64,000 bases of DNA from positions 434,001-498,000 of the forward strand of contig JAQWNP010000006.1 of the NCBI GenBank assembly GCA_029268515.1, read 5' to 3'. Below are positions 32,186 through 40,070 of the stretch, one piece after another. The stretch is from Phycisphaerales bacterium (GTDB lineage: Bacteria; Planctomycetota; Phycisphaerae; Phycisphaerales; SM1A02). Within the stretch, counting starts at the first letter, position 1. The number at the start of each line of letters is the position of its first letter. The position numbers and the translations under genes are program-made. The notes beneath the pieces were generated by a model. The model was not told the origin of the DNA, searched no databases, and saw only the letters and a program-made list of their open reading frames with translations.

Positions 32186-34810
32186 ATGACAAAACAACTG
32201 CCACTCGTACTCTTGGCCATTGTTCTTTTTTCAAGCGGCGTGCATGGACAACAACCATCTGAACATACGCAGCCAGGCCTTTCAATCCGTGTTTATGAAA
32301 TTGGCCACCAGATGGATAAATTGCGAGCTCTTGTCCCAGGCCAAACGCCGAATGTCTCTCGTATTGTTGATTCGCTTGACTACCGTGGCGAAGATGGGCC
32401 GTTTGAAGGCTATGAAGATCACTTTCTCATCATTGCAGATGGTTTCTTGATCATTGATAAGCCAGGTCAATATGGATTTGAACTTGCCAGTGATGATGGA
32501 GCAGCACTTTTTCTCAATGGGCGCAAGATCATTGACAATGATTTTGAACATGCAACCGAAGTGAAACGGGTTGATGTTGAACTTGAGAAGGGTATGCATG
32601 AGATTTTGGTTCGGTACTTTCAAAGTACTGGAGGCAAAGATCTGTGGCTCAGTTGGAGGCCACCAGGTGAAACTGATTTTGAGGTTATTCCTTCGACTGC
32701 ACTACGTGCGCCGGCTGGGGAAGTGCGCGTCACATCGCCCGGCAGAAAACGGCTTATAGAATCACTGGGTAGAGGCCGCCCGGGTGACCTGCAGCCACTT
32801 ACAGGCGTGCACCCAAGCTATGACATTGTTTCTGTTCGCCCCAAGAACCTCACGCCAAAAGTTGGGGGTATTGACTGGCTATCTGATGGGCGAATGGTGA
32901 TATGCACCTGGGATCCAGATGGGGCTGTTTACTTACTTGATGGTGTGACCGCGGATAATTCTCAAGACATCTCCTTTAAAAAAATCGCTTCAGGGCTGGC
33001 TGAACCGCTTGGCTTATCTGTGGTCGATGACCGTATCTTTGTGTTGCAAAAACAAGAGCTCACAGAGCTGAGTGATACAAACGGTGATGACATCATCGAC
33101 GACTATTGGACAACATGTAGCGGCTGGCCAGTCTCCGCTAACTTCCATGAGTTTGCCTTTGGTCTCGTTCCAGATGGACGCGACTTCATTGCAACACTCG
33201 CTATTGCAATTGATCCCGGTGGGCGCAGCACCCAACCTCAGGCACCAGACCGCGGAACAGCTGTCCGGCTTCAGCGTAATGGAAACTACAAGGTTGTTGC
33301 CGAAGGACTGCGTACGCCCAATGGGCTTGGCCGTGGCTCTGGGCAGAACATTTATATCGCAGACAACCAAGGTGACTGGGTACCTGTGTCTAAGATTGTC
33401 AAACTAGAAGATGGCGCCTTTTATGGTTCACAGGCTGTACTTGGTGACGCTGCTGCTCACCGTGAAGTGTCGCCGCCGGTTGTTTGGTTACCTCAGGGCG
33501 AGATTGGCAACTCGCCAACCGAAATAATCTTGATACCGAATGGTCCGTACGCAGGACAAATGGCGCATGGTGATGTCACCCATGGTGGTCTTAAGCGTGT
33601 TTTTGTAGAACAGATTGGTGATGTTGAACAAGGTGCTGTGTTTCGATTTACACAAGGCCTTGAGGGCGGCTCAAACCGCGTGAGTGTTGGCCCCGATGGC
33701 GGCATCTATGTGGGCGGCATTGGCTCAACCGGTAACTGGGGGCAAGAAGGTAAGAAGTGGTATGGCCTCGACCGTTTGCGATCAAATGACACCATCGCTT
33801 TTGAGATGTTAGCGGTTCGGGCGATGTCTAATGGATTGGAGCTTGAGTTCACGGAACCGATTGCAGAATTCGTCGGTGACTCACCACAACACTATGTTGC
33901 AACACAGTATCGGTATGAGCCAACTGAAGAATACGGTGGGCCAAAGATTGACGAACGCCTTTTACCTATCAAGTCTGCCAATGTTTCAGAGGATCGACGC
34001 AAAGTATTCATCGAGCTTGATGAGATGGAAGCTGGCTCGGTCATCCACATGCGATTGGTTGGGCCTTGGAAAAGCAATGGTGACAAAGAACCTTGGACAA
34101 CTGAAGCTTGGTACACAATGAATAAGATTCCAGAAGACCGCAGTGGGCATGTACAGGCAAACAACACTGGTGACACGATGAATCAACTTACTGAACGTGA
34201 GCAGGCTGAGGGTTGGAAACTTCTTTTTGATGGACACACCACAAAAGGATGGCGCGGCTACCAGAGTCAAGAAATGCCTGGTGGTTGGACCGTTGAGGAT
34301 GGCACCTTGGTGCTGACTGGTTCGGGTGGTGATATTGTTACAGAAGAGGTTTTTGGAAACTTTGAGCTCAGTGTTGATTGGATGGTCGAACCTGGTGGCA
34401 ACAGCGGTATCTTCTACCGAGGGAAGGAAACCGAGCCAGCGATTTACTTCACTGCACCGGAAATGCAAGTACTCGATAACCAACGTCATACCGATGGAGA
34501 GAATCCTCTAACATCAGCTGGATCTGCATATGGACTATATGCGCCTCAATGGGATCACTCTTATCCTGCAGGTGCATGGAACCGAGCTCGAATTGTTGTG
34601 CAAGGTGGCAATGTTGAACATTGGCTCAATGGCGAAAAGCTACTCGCATTTGATATGAAGTCAGAGGAGTTTGCGAACCTTAAAGCCAACAGTAAATTCA
34701 AAGACTGGAGCAACTTTGCAGTGGCTGATGAAGGGCACATTGCCCTGCAAGATCACGGTGATCGTGTGGCGTATCGCAATATTAAGCTTCGGCCTCTGCC
34801 AGCAAAATAA
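32186..34810 (+). CDS. Exported PA14 / sorbosone-dehydrogenase-like propeller / DUF1080 fusion protein
   Basis: The 874-residue protein has a signal peptide (to HGQQ near residue 23). A PA14-type carbohydrate-binding domain follows (about 30-170: DHFLIIADGFLIIDKPGQYGF, ASDDGAALFLNG, KGMHEILVRYFQ, LWLSWRPPG). Next comes a glucose/sorbosone-dehydrogenase-like beta-propeller (about 200-540, WLSDGRMVICTWDPDGAVYLLDG). A beta domain and finally a DUF1080 3-keto-disaccharide hydrolase domain (about 685-870) end it, including EGWKLLFDGHTTKGW, GGNSGIFYRG and GHIALQDHGDRVAYRNIKLRPL. One polypeptide thus joins binding, possible sugar oxidation and keto-glycoside cleavage. I chose ATG 32186; a GTG six bases upstream is also possible. 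Confidence 0.82.
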   Translation: MTKQLPLVLLAIVLFSSGVHGQQPSEHTQPGLSIRVYEIGHQMDKLRALVPGQTPNVSRIVDSLDYRGEDGPFEGYEDHFLIIADGFLIIDKPGQYGFELASDDGAALFLNGRKIIDNDFEHATEVKRVDVELEKGMHEILVRYFQSTGGKDLWLSWRPPGETDFEVIPSTALRAPAGEVRVTSPGRKRLIESLGRGRPGDLQPLTGVHPSYDIVSVRPKNLTPKVGGIDWLSDGRMVICTWDPDGAVYLLDGVTADNSQDISFKKIASGLAEPLGLSVVDDRIFVLQKQELTELSDTNGDDIIDDYWTTCSGWPVSANFHEFAFGLVPDGRDFIATLAIAIDPGGRSTQPQAPDRGTAVRLQRNGNYKVVAEGLRTPNGLGRGSGQNIYIADNQGDWVPVSKIVKLEDGAFYGSQAVLGDAAAHREVSPPVVWLPQGEIGNSPTEIILIPNGPYAGQMAHGDVTHGGLKRVFVEQIGDVEQGAVFRFTQGLEGGSNRVSVGPDGGIYVGGIGSTGNWGQEGKKWYGLDRLRSNDTIAFEMLAVRAMSNGLELEFTEPIAEFVGDSPQHYVATQYRYEPTEEYGGPKIDERLLPIKSANVSEDRRKVFIELDEMEAGSVIHMRLVGPWKSNGDKEPWTTEAWYTMNKIPEDRSGHVQANNTGDTMNQLTEREQAEGWKLLFDGHTTKGWRGYQSQEMPGGWTVEDGTLVLTGSGGDIVTEEVFGNFELSVDWMVEPGGNSGIFYRGKETEPAIYFTAPEMQVLDNQRHTDGENPLTSAGSAYGLYAPQWDHSYPAGAWNRARIVVQGGNVEHWLNGEKLLAFDMKSEEFANLKANSKFKDWSNFAVADEGHIALQDHGDRVAYRNIKLRPLPAK

Positions 34811-35137
34811 GTTCCGCTCTCTCTCACAGAACCACCGCTCTCACTGTTCAAGCTGAGGTATGACCAGATAAAAAAACGGCCCCCTTGTGGTGACCGTTTC
34901 CACCCCTACTCTTCTCCCTCTCTCCCAAAAAAGGAGACGGCGTTGCAGGCAAAAAGGCTGTTGCCAGAGCCCGTAAGCTTAGGCATCGGACGCCAATTTT
35001 CACCTGAACTTCCTTGATACTACTAACTTATGAATTCTAAACAAGCTCAAAATAATGTTGTATTCAAAGGGGCCTCGGTAATGGGCTGTGAAGTGAACTA
35101 CTGGCATTAATCGCCATAATCAGGCACACTAGGACCC
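34811..35137. other. Gene-free 327-base stretch with possible structured RNA
   Basis: I see no convincing coding sequence; the best ORF (35030-35110, 26 codons) lacks a ribosome site. An AACGG/CCGTT stem after the fusion gene (34873-34900 region) could be a weak terminator. From 34939 to 34994 the sequence could fold into a small multi-branch structure (GGCGT/ACGCC closing, GGCAA/TTGCC and GCC/GGC inner stems). No known riboswitch motif is recognised. Confidence 0.4.
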
Positions 35138-35368
35138 ATGATCATGAGACCTCAGCATAAAAAATATAGCTCAGTGGCGATTTTTGCAGGCTTGGCCATC
35201 TGGTCCACAACAGGGTTTCTAACCAGCTGTGGCCCACCATCACCTGAGCTCGCGGCAGAAGCTTCTGTCGATGACGGGCCATGGGGACCCGATTCACAAG
35301 ACAATGTTGATTTTGTCGACCCTGCGAGTGTTGAGTCGACTTGGGGAACGGAAGTAGCTGGAGACTAG
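35138..35368 (+). CDS. Small lipoprotein of unknown function
   Basis: The 76-residue product has a lipoprotein signal with basic n-region, hydrophobic core and lipobox LTSC (Cys31). The mature part is short, acidic and disordered-looking (ELAAEASVDDGPWGPD). It is not a recognised family. A 49-residue two-helix membrane protein gene follows 126 bases later. The lipobox and proper length of signal argue that it is real. Alternative start: Met3. Confidence 0.5.
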   Translation: MIMRPQHKKYSSVAIFAGLAIWSTTGFLTSCGPPSPELAAEASVDDGPWGPDSQDNVDFVDPASVESTWGTEVAGD

Positions 35369-35494
35369 CCTGAAGGTCTGTTTTGGTTGATAAATGTATT
35401 TGCAAAGACCCTCAAGCGCCGACGAAACTGGAGTTGATCCGGTTCCAGAAGTAGAGCCTCGGACTACAAGAATGCCTTAGCCAGGAGAACAGAT

Positions 35495-35644
35495 ATGTAT
35501 GGAATCGTTGGCCTGATCTTATGGATCATCATCTTCATTATTCTCATAAACTTTTTAGAGATTGGCTTCTATGGATACGGTGGTTTTGCACTGGTCGCCA
35601 TCATCCTGCTGCTTATCATCCTCTTGGCTTGGGGCGATGACTAA
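35495..35644 (+). CDS. Small two-helix membrane protein, 49 residues
   Basis: This short frame begins MYGIVGLILW and reads through two strongly hydrophobic helices (about residues 3-20 and 30-45). They are separated by LEIGFYGYGG, and the C-terminus is WGDD. AGGAGAACAGAT just before the ATG is a strong ribosome site, which makes it a credible gene in spite of its size. The composition resembles small inner-membrane or lipid-stress proteins, but I do not recognise a family. A GGCC-rich hairpin followed by TTTTTA (about 35650-35680) may terminate it. Confidence 0.65.
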   Translation: MYGIVGLILWIIIFIILINFLEIGFYGYGGFALVAIILLLIILLAWGDD

Positions 35645-35789
35645 ATCAGCCTTTCGGCCGCGTGGCCTCATTTTTATCTAGAATAAAACCCTGGTGACCC
35701 TTACCAGGACCATTGTCATGTGACTTGGCAGAACTGATCCTCGTGATCATTGCCGTGACATGTGTTGATGCCTATTCTGTTCTGAAACC

Positions 35790-35863
35790 GGCCGAGTACC
35801 CAAGTGGACTAAGGGGACGGATTGCAAATCCGTTATCCGTGGGTTCGAATCCCACCTCGGCCT
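35790..35863 (+). tRNA. tRNA-Cys(GCA)
   Basis: The 74-base gene has a perfect seven-base acceptor stem (GGCCGAG with CTCGGCC) and discriminator T at 35863, as expected for tRNA-Cys. The anticodon stem ACGGA/TCCGT closes the loop TTGCAAA with anticodon GCA at 35824-35826. The T arm is GTGGG-TTCGAAT-CCCAC. CCA is not encoded. Confidence 0.94.
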
Positions 35864-35897
35864 TTTTACCGCACCCACCTTCTGAGGCAAACCCCCT

Positions 35898-36770
35898 ATG
35901 CCTTTAATGAAACGCCAACTTGCTCTACTGACTGTCGCAACAGTGAGCATTTGTAGTGGCATGGCCGTGAGTGTTTATCAAACTGAAACAGATGCCGACT
36001 CACCCTCACGTCGAACACTCCTTCCAGAAGGATCTGAGCTACTCCGTGTTGTTGGCACAATGGTAAACAAAGGCCCTGGCACCCCCTTGGAATTTTTGGT
36101 GCCCAGCGAAAATCCAGAGCACCCAGATTTTCGTTTTACGCTTTTGCCCAGTCGTACGCTCCAGGAGATGGAAGCTGTTACCAAAGAGCATCCAGATGAA
36201 CTTATTCAATTTGTGATGTCTGGTGATCTCTACGCCTATCGGAATAAAAACTACTTACATCCAAGGCACGCCGCTTATCGCCTTGAAGATTCAACCGCCA
36301 AAACAACGACGCCAAAAAATACAGAAGGCGCCCCCGAAGAACCTATTGACCAAACTTTGAGCAATAGAGAATCCCCACCAGATGGACAAGACTCCATTGA
36401 TGATCTCTTAGCTAAGTTTGAGCAGCGCACCGGAACACTCACCCGCAGTCTGAATCGAGATCAGACAGAAGAAACCACAGAGGCTGCGATTCCCGAAGGG
36501 AGCCTCATGCACATGCGTCGAGGCCGGTTAACGCGCGACGATGATGGTGCTTGGATGTTTCTTTTTGATGCCGATGCAGAGGGCTTAGCCGATCCGCCAG
36601 TGACCCTCTTGCCCACGCAAACACTTCAAGAATTGGAAGGTAGTATCGAGCAAACCGGCACTGCCTCGCCGCTCCTATTGAGCGGCGAGATCCTGCTCTA
36701 TCGCAATCAGCGTTTTTTGATCCCGACGCTCTTTCGGGAACCGAAACAGCGCACATTTCTTGTTCCTTGA
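35898..36770 (+). CDS. Exported protein with an internally duplicated domain, unknown function
   Basis: The 290-residue protein has a signal-like N-terminus (KRQLALLTVATVSICSG). It contains two homologous blocks. Block one (about 43-122) has PEGSELLRVVG, TLLPSRTLQEMEA and SGDLYAYRNKNYLHP. Block two (about 199-276) has PEGSLMHMRRG, TLLPTQTLQELEG and SGEILLYRNQRFLIP. A 75-residue polar, Glu/Thr-rich linker separates them. The repeats look like small beta domains. I do not recognise the family. GAGG precedes the ATG. It starts 34 bases after tRNA-Cys and converges with the cyclophilin gene. Confidence 0.7.
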   Translation: MPLMKRQLALLTVATVSICSGMAVSVYQTETDADSPSRRTLLPEGSELLRVVGTMVNKGPGTPLEFLVPSENPEHPDFRFTLLPSRTLQEMEAVTKEHPDELIQFVMSGDLYAYRNKNYLHPRHAAYRLEDSTAKTTTPKNTEGAPEEPIDQTLSNRESPPDGQDSIDDLLAKFEQRTGTLTRSLNRDQTEETTEAAIPEGSLMHMRRGRLTRDDDGAWMFLFDADAEGLADPPVTLLPTQTLQELEGSIEQTGTASPLLLSGEILLYRNQRFLIPTLFREPKQRTFLVP

Positions 36771-36787
36771 TCGCGCCAGGTGACGTA

Positions 36788-37267
36788 TCACTCAGCTTCG
36801 ATAGCGGTGACCGACTCAATATGTATTGGTTCCATTGGTCGATCTTGATGATCTGTATCTACTGCACCGATCACACGAACGACTTCGATTCCATCAACAA
36901 CTTGTCCAAATGCCGTATAGCTACCATCAAGATGCTGGCAATGCTCCCGCCCCAGACAAACAAAGAACTGACTTCCCGCAGAGTTCGGATCACTTGATCG
37001 TGCCATTGAGAGTGTGCCCTCAACATGCTCTCGATCATTGAACTCAGCATCAATTGTCCAACCAGGCCCACCAGTGCCCGTTCCACTAGGACAGCCTCCT
37101 TGGATCATGAAGTTGGAAATAATACGGTGGAATATCAGATCGTTATAAAAACCGTCATTGGTAAGTTTTAAAAAGTTGTCAACATGACCGGGGGCAACGT
37201 CATTCCAAAGTTCAATTGTAATGTCACCCTTATCAGTTTTGATTAACGCTTGCGGATACGCTGTCAT
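36788..37267 (-). CDS. Cytoplasmic peptidyl-prolyl cis-trans isomerase, cyclophilin type
   Basis: This 159-residue single-domain cyclophilin catalyses proline isomerisation. Active-site segments are FHRIISNFMIQGGCPSGTGTGGPG (Arg, Phe, Gln region), SMARSSDPNSAGSQFFVCLG and HLDGSYTAFGQVVDG. No signal peptide is present. AGAGAG lies before the ATG. It follows the exported cyclophilin gene by 23 bases, so the pair is cotranscribed and serves the two compartments. Confidence 0.93.
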   Translation of the reverse strand: MTAYPQALIKTDKGDITIELWNDVAPGHVDNFLKLTNDGFYNDLIFHRIISNFMIQGGCPSGTGTGGPGWTIDAEFNDREHVEGTLSMARSSDPNSAGSQFFVCLGREHCQHLDGSYTAFGQVVDGIEVVRVIGAVDTDHQDRPMEPIHIESVTAIEAE

Positions 37268-37290
37268 CGTTTTCTCTCTTTCAGTTCAGT

Positions 37291-38352
37291 TTATTCTTCT
37301 GGGATTGGTTTTGAAATTGGCTTGCGAATGATGCCTGGTTCACGGGCTGGCGAATCAATAAGGACTGCATCCAAAATCATTGGTGGTGTCTCAGGACGAC
37401 CCGTTGCCGGATCTTCAAGGTTCGTCTTGCTGATTGACACAATGACATTGCCACCCTGGACTGCCTCGCCAAATGAAGCATATTGGCCATCAAGTCGAGC
37501 GGTTCCTTCACGAGATAGGCAGATAAAGATTTGGCTTCCCGCAGAATCAGGTTCATCTGCTCTTGCCATTGAGATCACCCCAAAATCATGGGGTAAGGTG
37601 CTCGGTTCAATTGGTAGCCAGTAGCCCGGACCACCCTCCCCGGTTCCGGTAGGATCGCCAGCTTGGATAACGAACCCGTGACCATCGCGCGTCAGTGGAA
37701 CAATGCGATGGAATGGAATCAAGCGGTAGAACCCTCCATCGACAAGTTGGCGAAAATTCCAACTCGTGTTGGGCGCTGCATCGGGACGCAGTTGCAGAAC
37801 AATCTCTCCCTCGCTTGTATTGAGTTTGACATCCCGCTCTGGATATATTCTCAATCCACTGATCATTGCTCCGGTCGATGTCGTGCCCTTCTCTGAATCA
37901 GCTTGGCCACCAACAGGGTCATTGTTCTCTTCGGTTTCTGACGAACCAGAATCAGTAGCGGCTTCGTCTTTCCATTGGTCAATCCGCTGATAGGACGTTT
38001 CACCATCTGGCCGAAGCTGCTTGGTGACCTGTGGAACCATGCGCGATCGCAATGGCTCCAGAACGAGAGGTGATCCAGAGGCTTGTCCGTTAATGATCAG
38101 CTGTAGATAGGCCGCTCGTTCAAGAGCCCAAACCTCGGGCATCTCCTTTGAGATATCCATACGATCCGACTGAATCGGCATTGGCCCAGAGATAAGCGAT
38201 CCATCCCCATTAAGAAGGACAAGTTCACTTCCGGTCGGTGCAGTCATCTGCACGATGACAGGCCGATCTAAGCCGTTGTAAAGGCGTTCAGCAACCAGTG
38301 GCTGAGCAAGGGTGCTCAAGTATGTAAAAACCAGTGCAATTGAAATAGACAT
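37291..38352 (-). CDS. Exported peptidyl-prolyl cis-trans isomerase, cyclophilin type
   Basis: The 353-residue protein begins with a signal peptide (MSISIALVFTYLSTLAQPLVA). About 110 residues resemble a beta-domain of unknown role, and a polar Glu/Ser linker follows (130-165). The C-terminal cyclophilin domain (about 175-340) has FHRIVPLTRDGHGFVIQAGDPTGTGEGGPG, SMARADEPDSAGSQIFICLS and RLDGQYASFGEAV. It should fold proteins outside the cytoplasm. AAAAGG lies eight bases before the ATG. It is divergent from gatB and precedes the cytosolic cyclophilin. Confidence 0.9.
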   Translation of the reverse strand: MSISIALVFTYLSTLAQPLVAERLYNGLDRPVIVQMTAPTGSELVLLNGDGSLISGPMPIQSDRMDISKEMPEVWALERAAYLQLIINGQASGSPLVLEPLRSRMVPQVTKQLRPDGETSYQRIDQWKDEAATDSGSSETEENNDPVGGQADSEKGTTSTGAMISGLRIYPERDVKLNTSEGEIVLQLRPDAAPNTSWNFRQLVDGGFYRLIPFHRIVPLTRDGHGFVIQAGDPTGTGEGGPGYWLPIEPSTLPHDFGVISMARADEPDSAGSQIFICLSREGTARLDGQYASFGEAVQGGNVIVSISKTNLEDPATGRPETPPMILDAVLIDSPAREPGIIRKPISKPIPEE

Positions 38353-38458
38353 TTGGAGGACCTTTTGTCAGATACGGAAGATCCGTATCCTAGTCCCAAT
38401 AACGCATCCGGCCACCCGCCGAGCCCGCATTCTTGCGACTGCGGATGATGTGGGCCCC

Positions 38459-38476
38459 TGGCGGGCGTCCCCGCCA
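38459..38476. repeat. Perfect 7-bp stem-loop upstream of gatB
   Basis: TGGCGGG-CGTC-CCCGCCA forms a tight hairpin in the space between the divergent cyclophilin and gatB genes. It lies about 55 bases before the likely gatB start. It may be a 5' leader structure; no further support. Confidence 0.5.
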
Positions 38477-38531
38477 TCCATAGGTCAGCGGCAGGCCGAG
38501 GCAAACGGTGCTTGGCGATATGATGCTGGCT

Positions 38532-40055
38532 ATGACTGCTGTAAAAACCACACAATTGATGGTTGGCATGGAAATCCATGTTGAGTTGGCAACCCGAACC
38601 AAAATGTTCTCGAGATCGGCCAATCTGGCACACCCCGATTATTACGGAGCTGATCCCAACACGCTCCTTGACCCAGTCGTCGCGGGGCTGCCTGGCGCCT
38701 TACCCGTCATGAACCGAAGAGCTGTTGAGATGTCCATGATGGTCGGCAAGGCACTTGATTGTGAGATCTCCACAATCAGCAAATGGGATCGAAAAAACTA
38801 CTTCTATCCTGATCTACCCAAGGGATATCAGATCAGTCAATTCGATCAGCCACTGTGTCTCAATGGCCACCTGGAAATGACTCGCTCCGACGGAAGCTTG
38901 AAACGTGTTGGAATCATTCGTGCTCACCTTGAAGAAGACACCGGCAAACTAGGGCACGAAACACCTGATGGTGTAAAACACGATGGTTCCCTCGTTGATC
39001 TCAATAGAGCAGGGACACCACTACTAGAAATTGTTACGGAACCAGATCTCACCTCTGCTGATGATGCTGTGTTGTTCGCTCAGGAGCTACGAAACATCTG
39101 TTGTTTTCTGGGAGTCACTGGTGGAATAATGCAGCGTGGACACATGCGATTTGAGCCAAACATTAATGTCATTATTACAACGGATGATGGTATTGAGCAT
39201 GCCACTCCAATTGTTGAAATAAAAAATCTCAACTCTTTTCGAGCTGTACGAGCAGCTATTGAATTTGAGGAAACGCGTCAGATAAAACAATGGCAAAAAG
39301 ATGGTGTTGAGATGGGCCCGGGCCAAAAAACAACGCGTGGATGGGATGATGATCAACTCGTGACTGTCCTTCAACGAGAAAAGGAAGATGCTCACGACTA
39401 TCGCTACTTTCCTGAGCCAGATCTCGTCCCTGTGCACGTTAATAACGAATGGATTGATCAGGTGGCGAGTGAACTTCCAGAACTTCCTATTCAACGCAGG
39501 CTCCGCTATCAGGATAGTTATGGACTTCCCAAGAAAGATGCCGCAGCACTGACAGGCGATTATGAGCTGTGTTGCTATTTTGAGACCTGTACAGAAGTCA
39601 CACTTGAGCAGGTTGGTTCTTTGAAAGAGGCTGAAGCGGCTCAAACTGTTGCGAAGTGGCTTCTTAACGCTGGCGCTAAACGAGCGAATGAGACTGGGCA
39701 GCAGATCCATGAACTCGGCATCACTTCAAAACAGATGAGCCAGATCATTGCGCTTCGTCAGCAGGATGACATTGGCTCAAGTGCTGCGAACGCTTTATTC
39801 ATACTGCTCTGTGAAAAAGACGAAGACGCCCAGACGATTGCAGAACAAAATGGTCTGCTTCAAGTCAAAGATGATTCCCAGCTTGAATCTTGGATCGATA
39901 CCGCCATTCAGCAGCAGCCGCAGGCAGCAGCAGACTTTAGTGAAGGAAAAGATGCTGCTATGGGCCGCTTGGTTGGGGCCATTATGAAAGAGAGCAAGGG
40001 CCAAGCTGATGCCAAGGTTGTCTCTGCAAAACTACGTGAGCGACTACGTTCCTAG
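38532..40055 (+). CDS. gatB: Aspartyl/glutamyl-tRNA(Asn/Gln) amidotransferase subunit B
   Basis: The protein (507 residues from 38532) is full-length GatB, the tRNA-binding and kinase-like subunit that converts misacylated Glu-tRNA(Gln) or Asp-tRNA(Asn). Hallmarks are VGMEIHVEL, SRSANLAHPDYYGADPN, KNYFYPDLPKGYQISQFDQPLC, the HLEEDTGKL metal-site segment, RAGTPLLEIVTEPD and the DAHDYRYFPEPDL motif. A C-terminal GatB/YqeY domain (MGRLVGAIMKESKGQAD) follows. Starts at 38508 (GTG, with GAGG upstream) and 38520 are possible; 38532 fits the usual short N-terminus. GatA and GatC are not in the window. Confidence 0.95.
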   Translation: MTAVKTTQLMVGMEIHVELATRTKMFSRSANLAHPDYYGADPNTLLDPVVAGLPGALPVMNRRAVEMSMMVGKALDCEISTISKWDRKNYFYPDLPKGYQISQFDQPLCLNGHLEMTRSDGSLKRVGIIRAHLEEDTGKLGHETPDGVKHDGSLVDLNRAGTPLLEIVTEPDLTSADDAVLFAQELRNICCFLGVTGGIMQRGHMRFEPNINVIITTDDGIEHATPIVEIKNLNSFRAVRAAIEFEETRQIKQWQKDGVEMGPGQKTTRGWDDDQLVTVLQREKEDAHDYRYFPEPDLVPVHVNNEWIDQVASELPELPIQRRLRYQDSYGLPKKDAAALTGDYELCCYFETCTEVTLEQVGSLKEAEAAQTVAKWLLNAGAKRANETGQQIHELGITSKQMSQIIALRQQDDIGSSAANALFILLCEKDEDAQTIAEQNGLLQVKDDSQLESWIDTAIQQQPQAAADFSEGKDAAMGRLVGAIMKESKGQADAKVVSAKLRERLRS

Positions 40056-40070
40056 TCAACGACAAAGAAA

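Noticed and set aside
34861-35000. Known riboswitch (c-di-GMP, glycine, TPP, cobalamin)
   Set aside because: None of the conserved core sequences of these classes is present.
35030-35110. 26-codon frame before the small lipoprotein
   Set aside because: No ribosome site and no conserved feature.
39087-39710. 207-codon minus-strand frame inside gatB
   Set aside because: It is antisense to a well conserved enzyme, its product has no motif and looks like random hydrophobic/Leu-Ile-rich translation.
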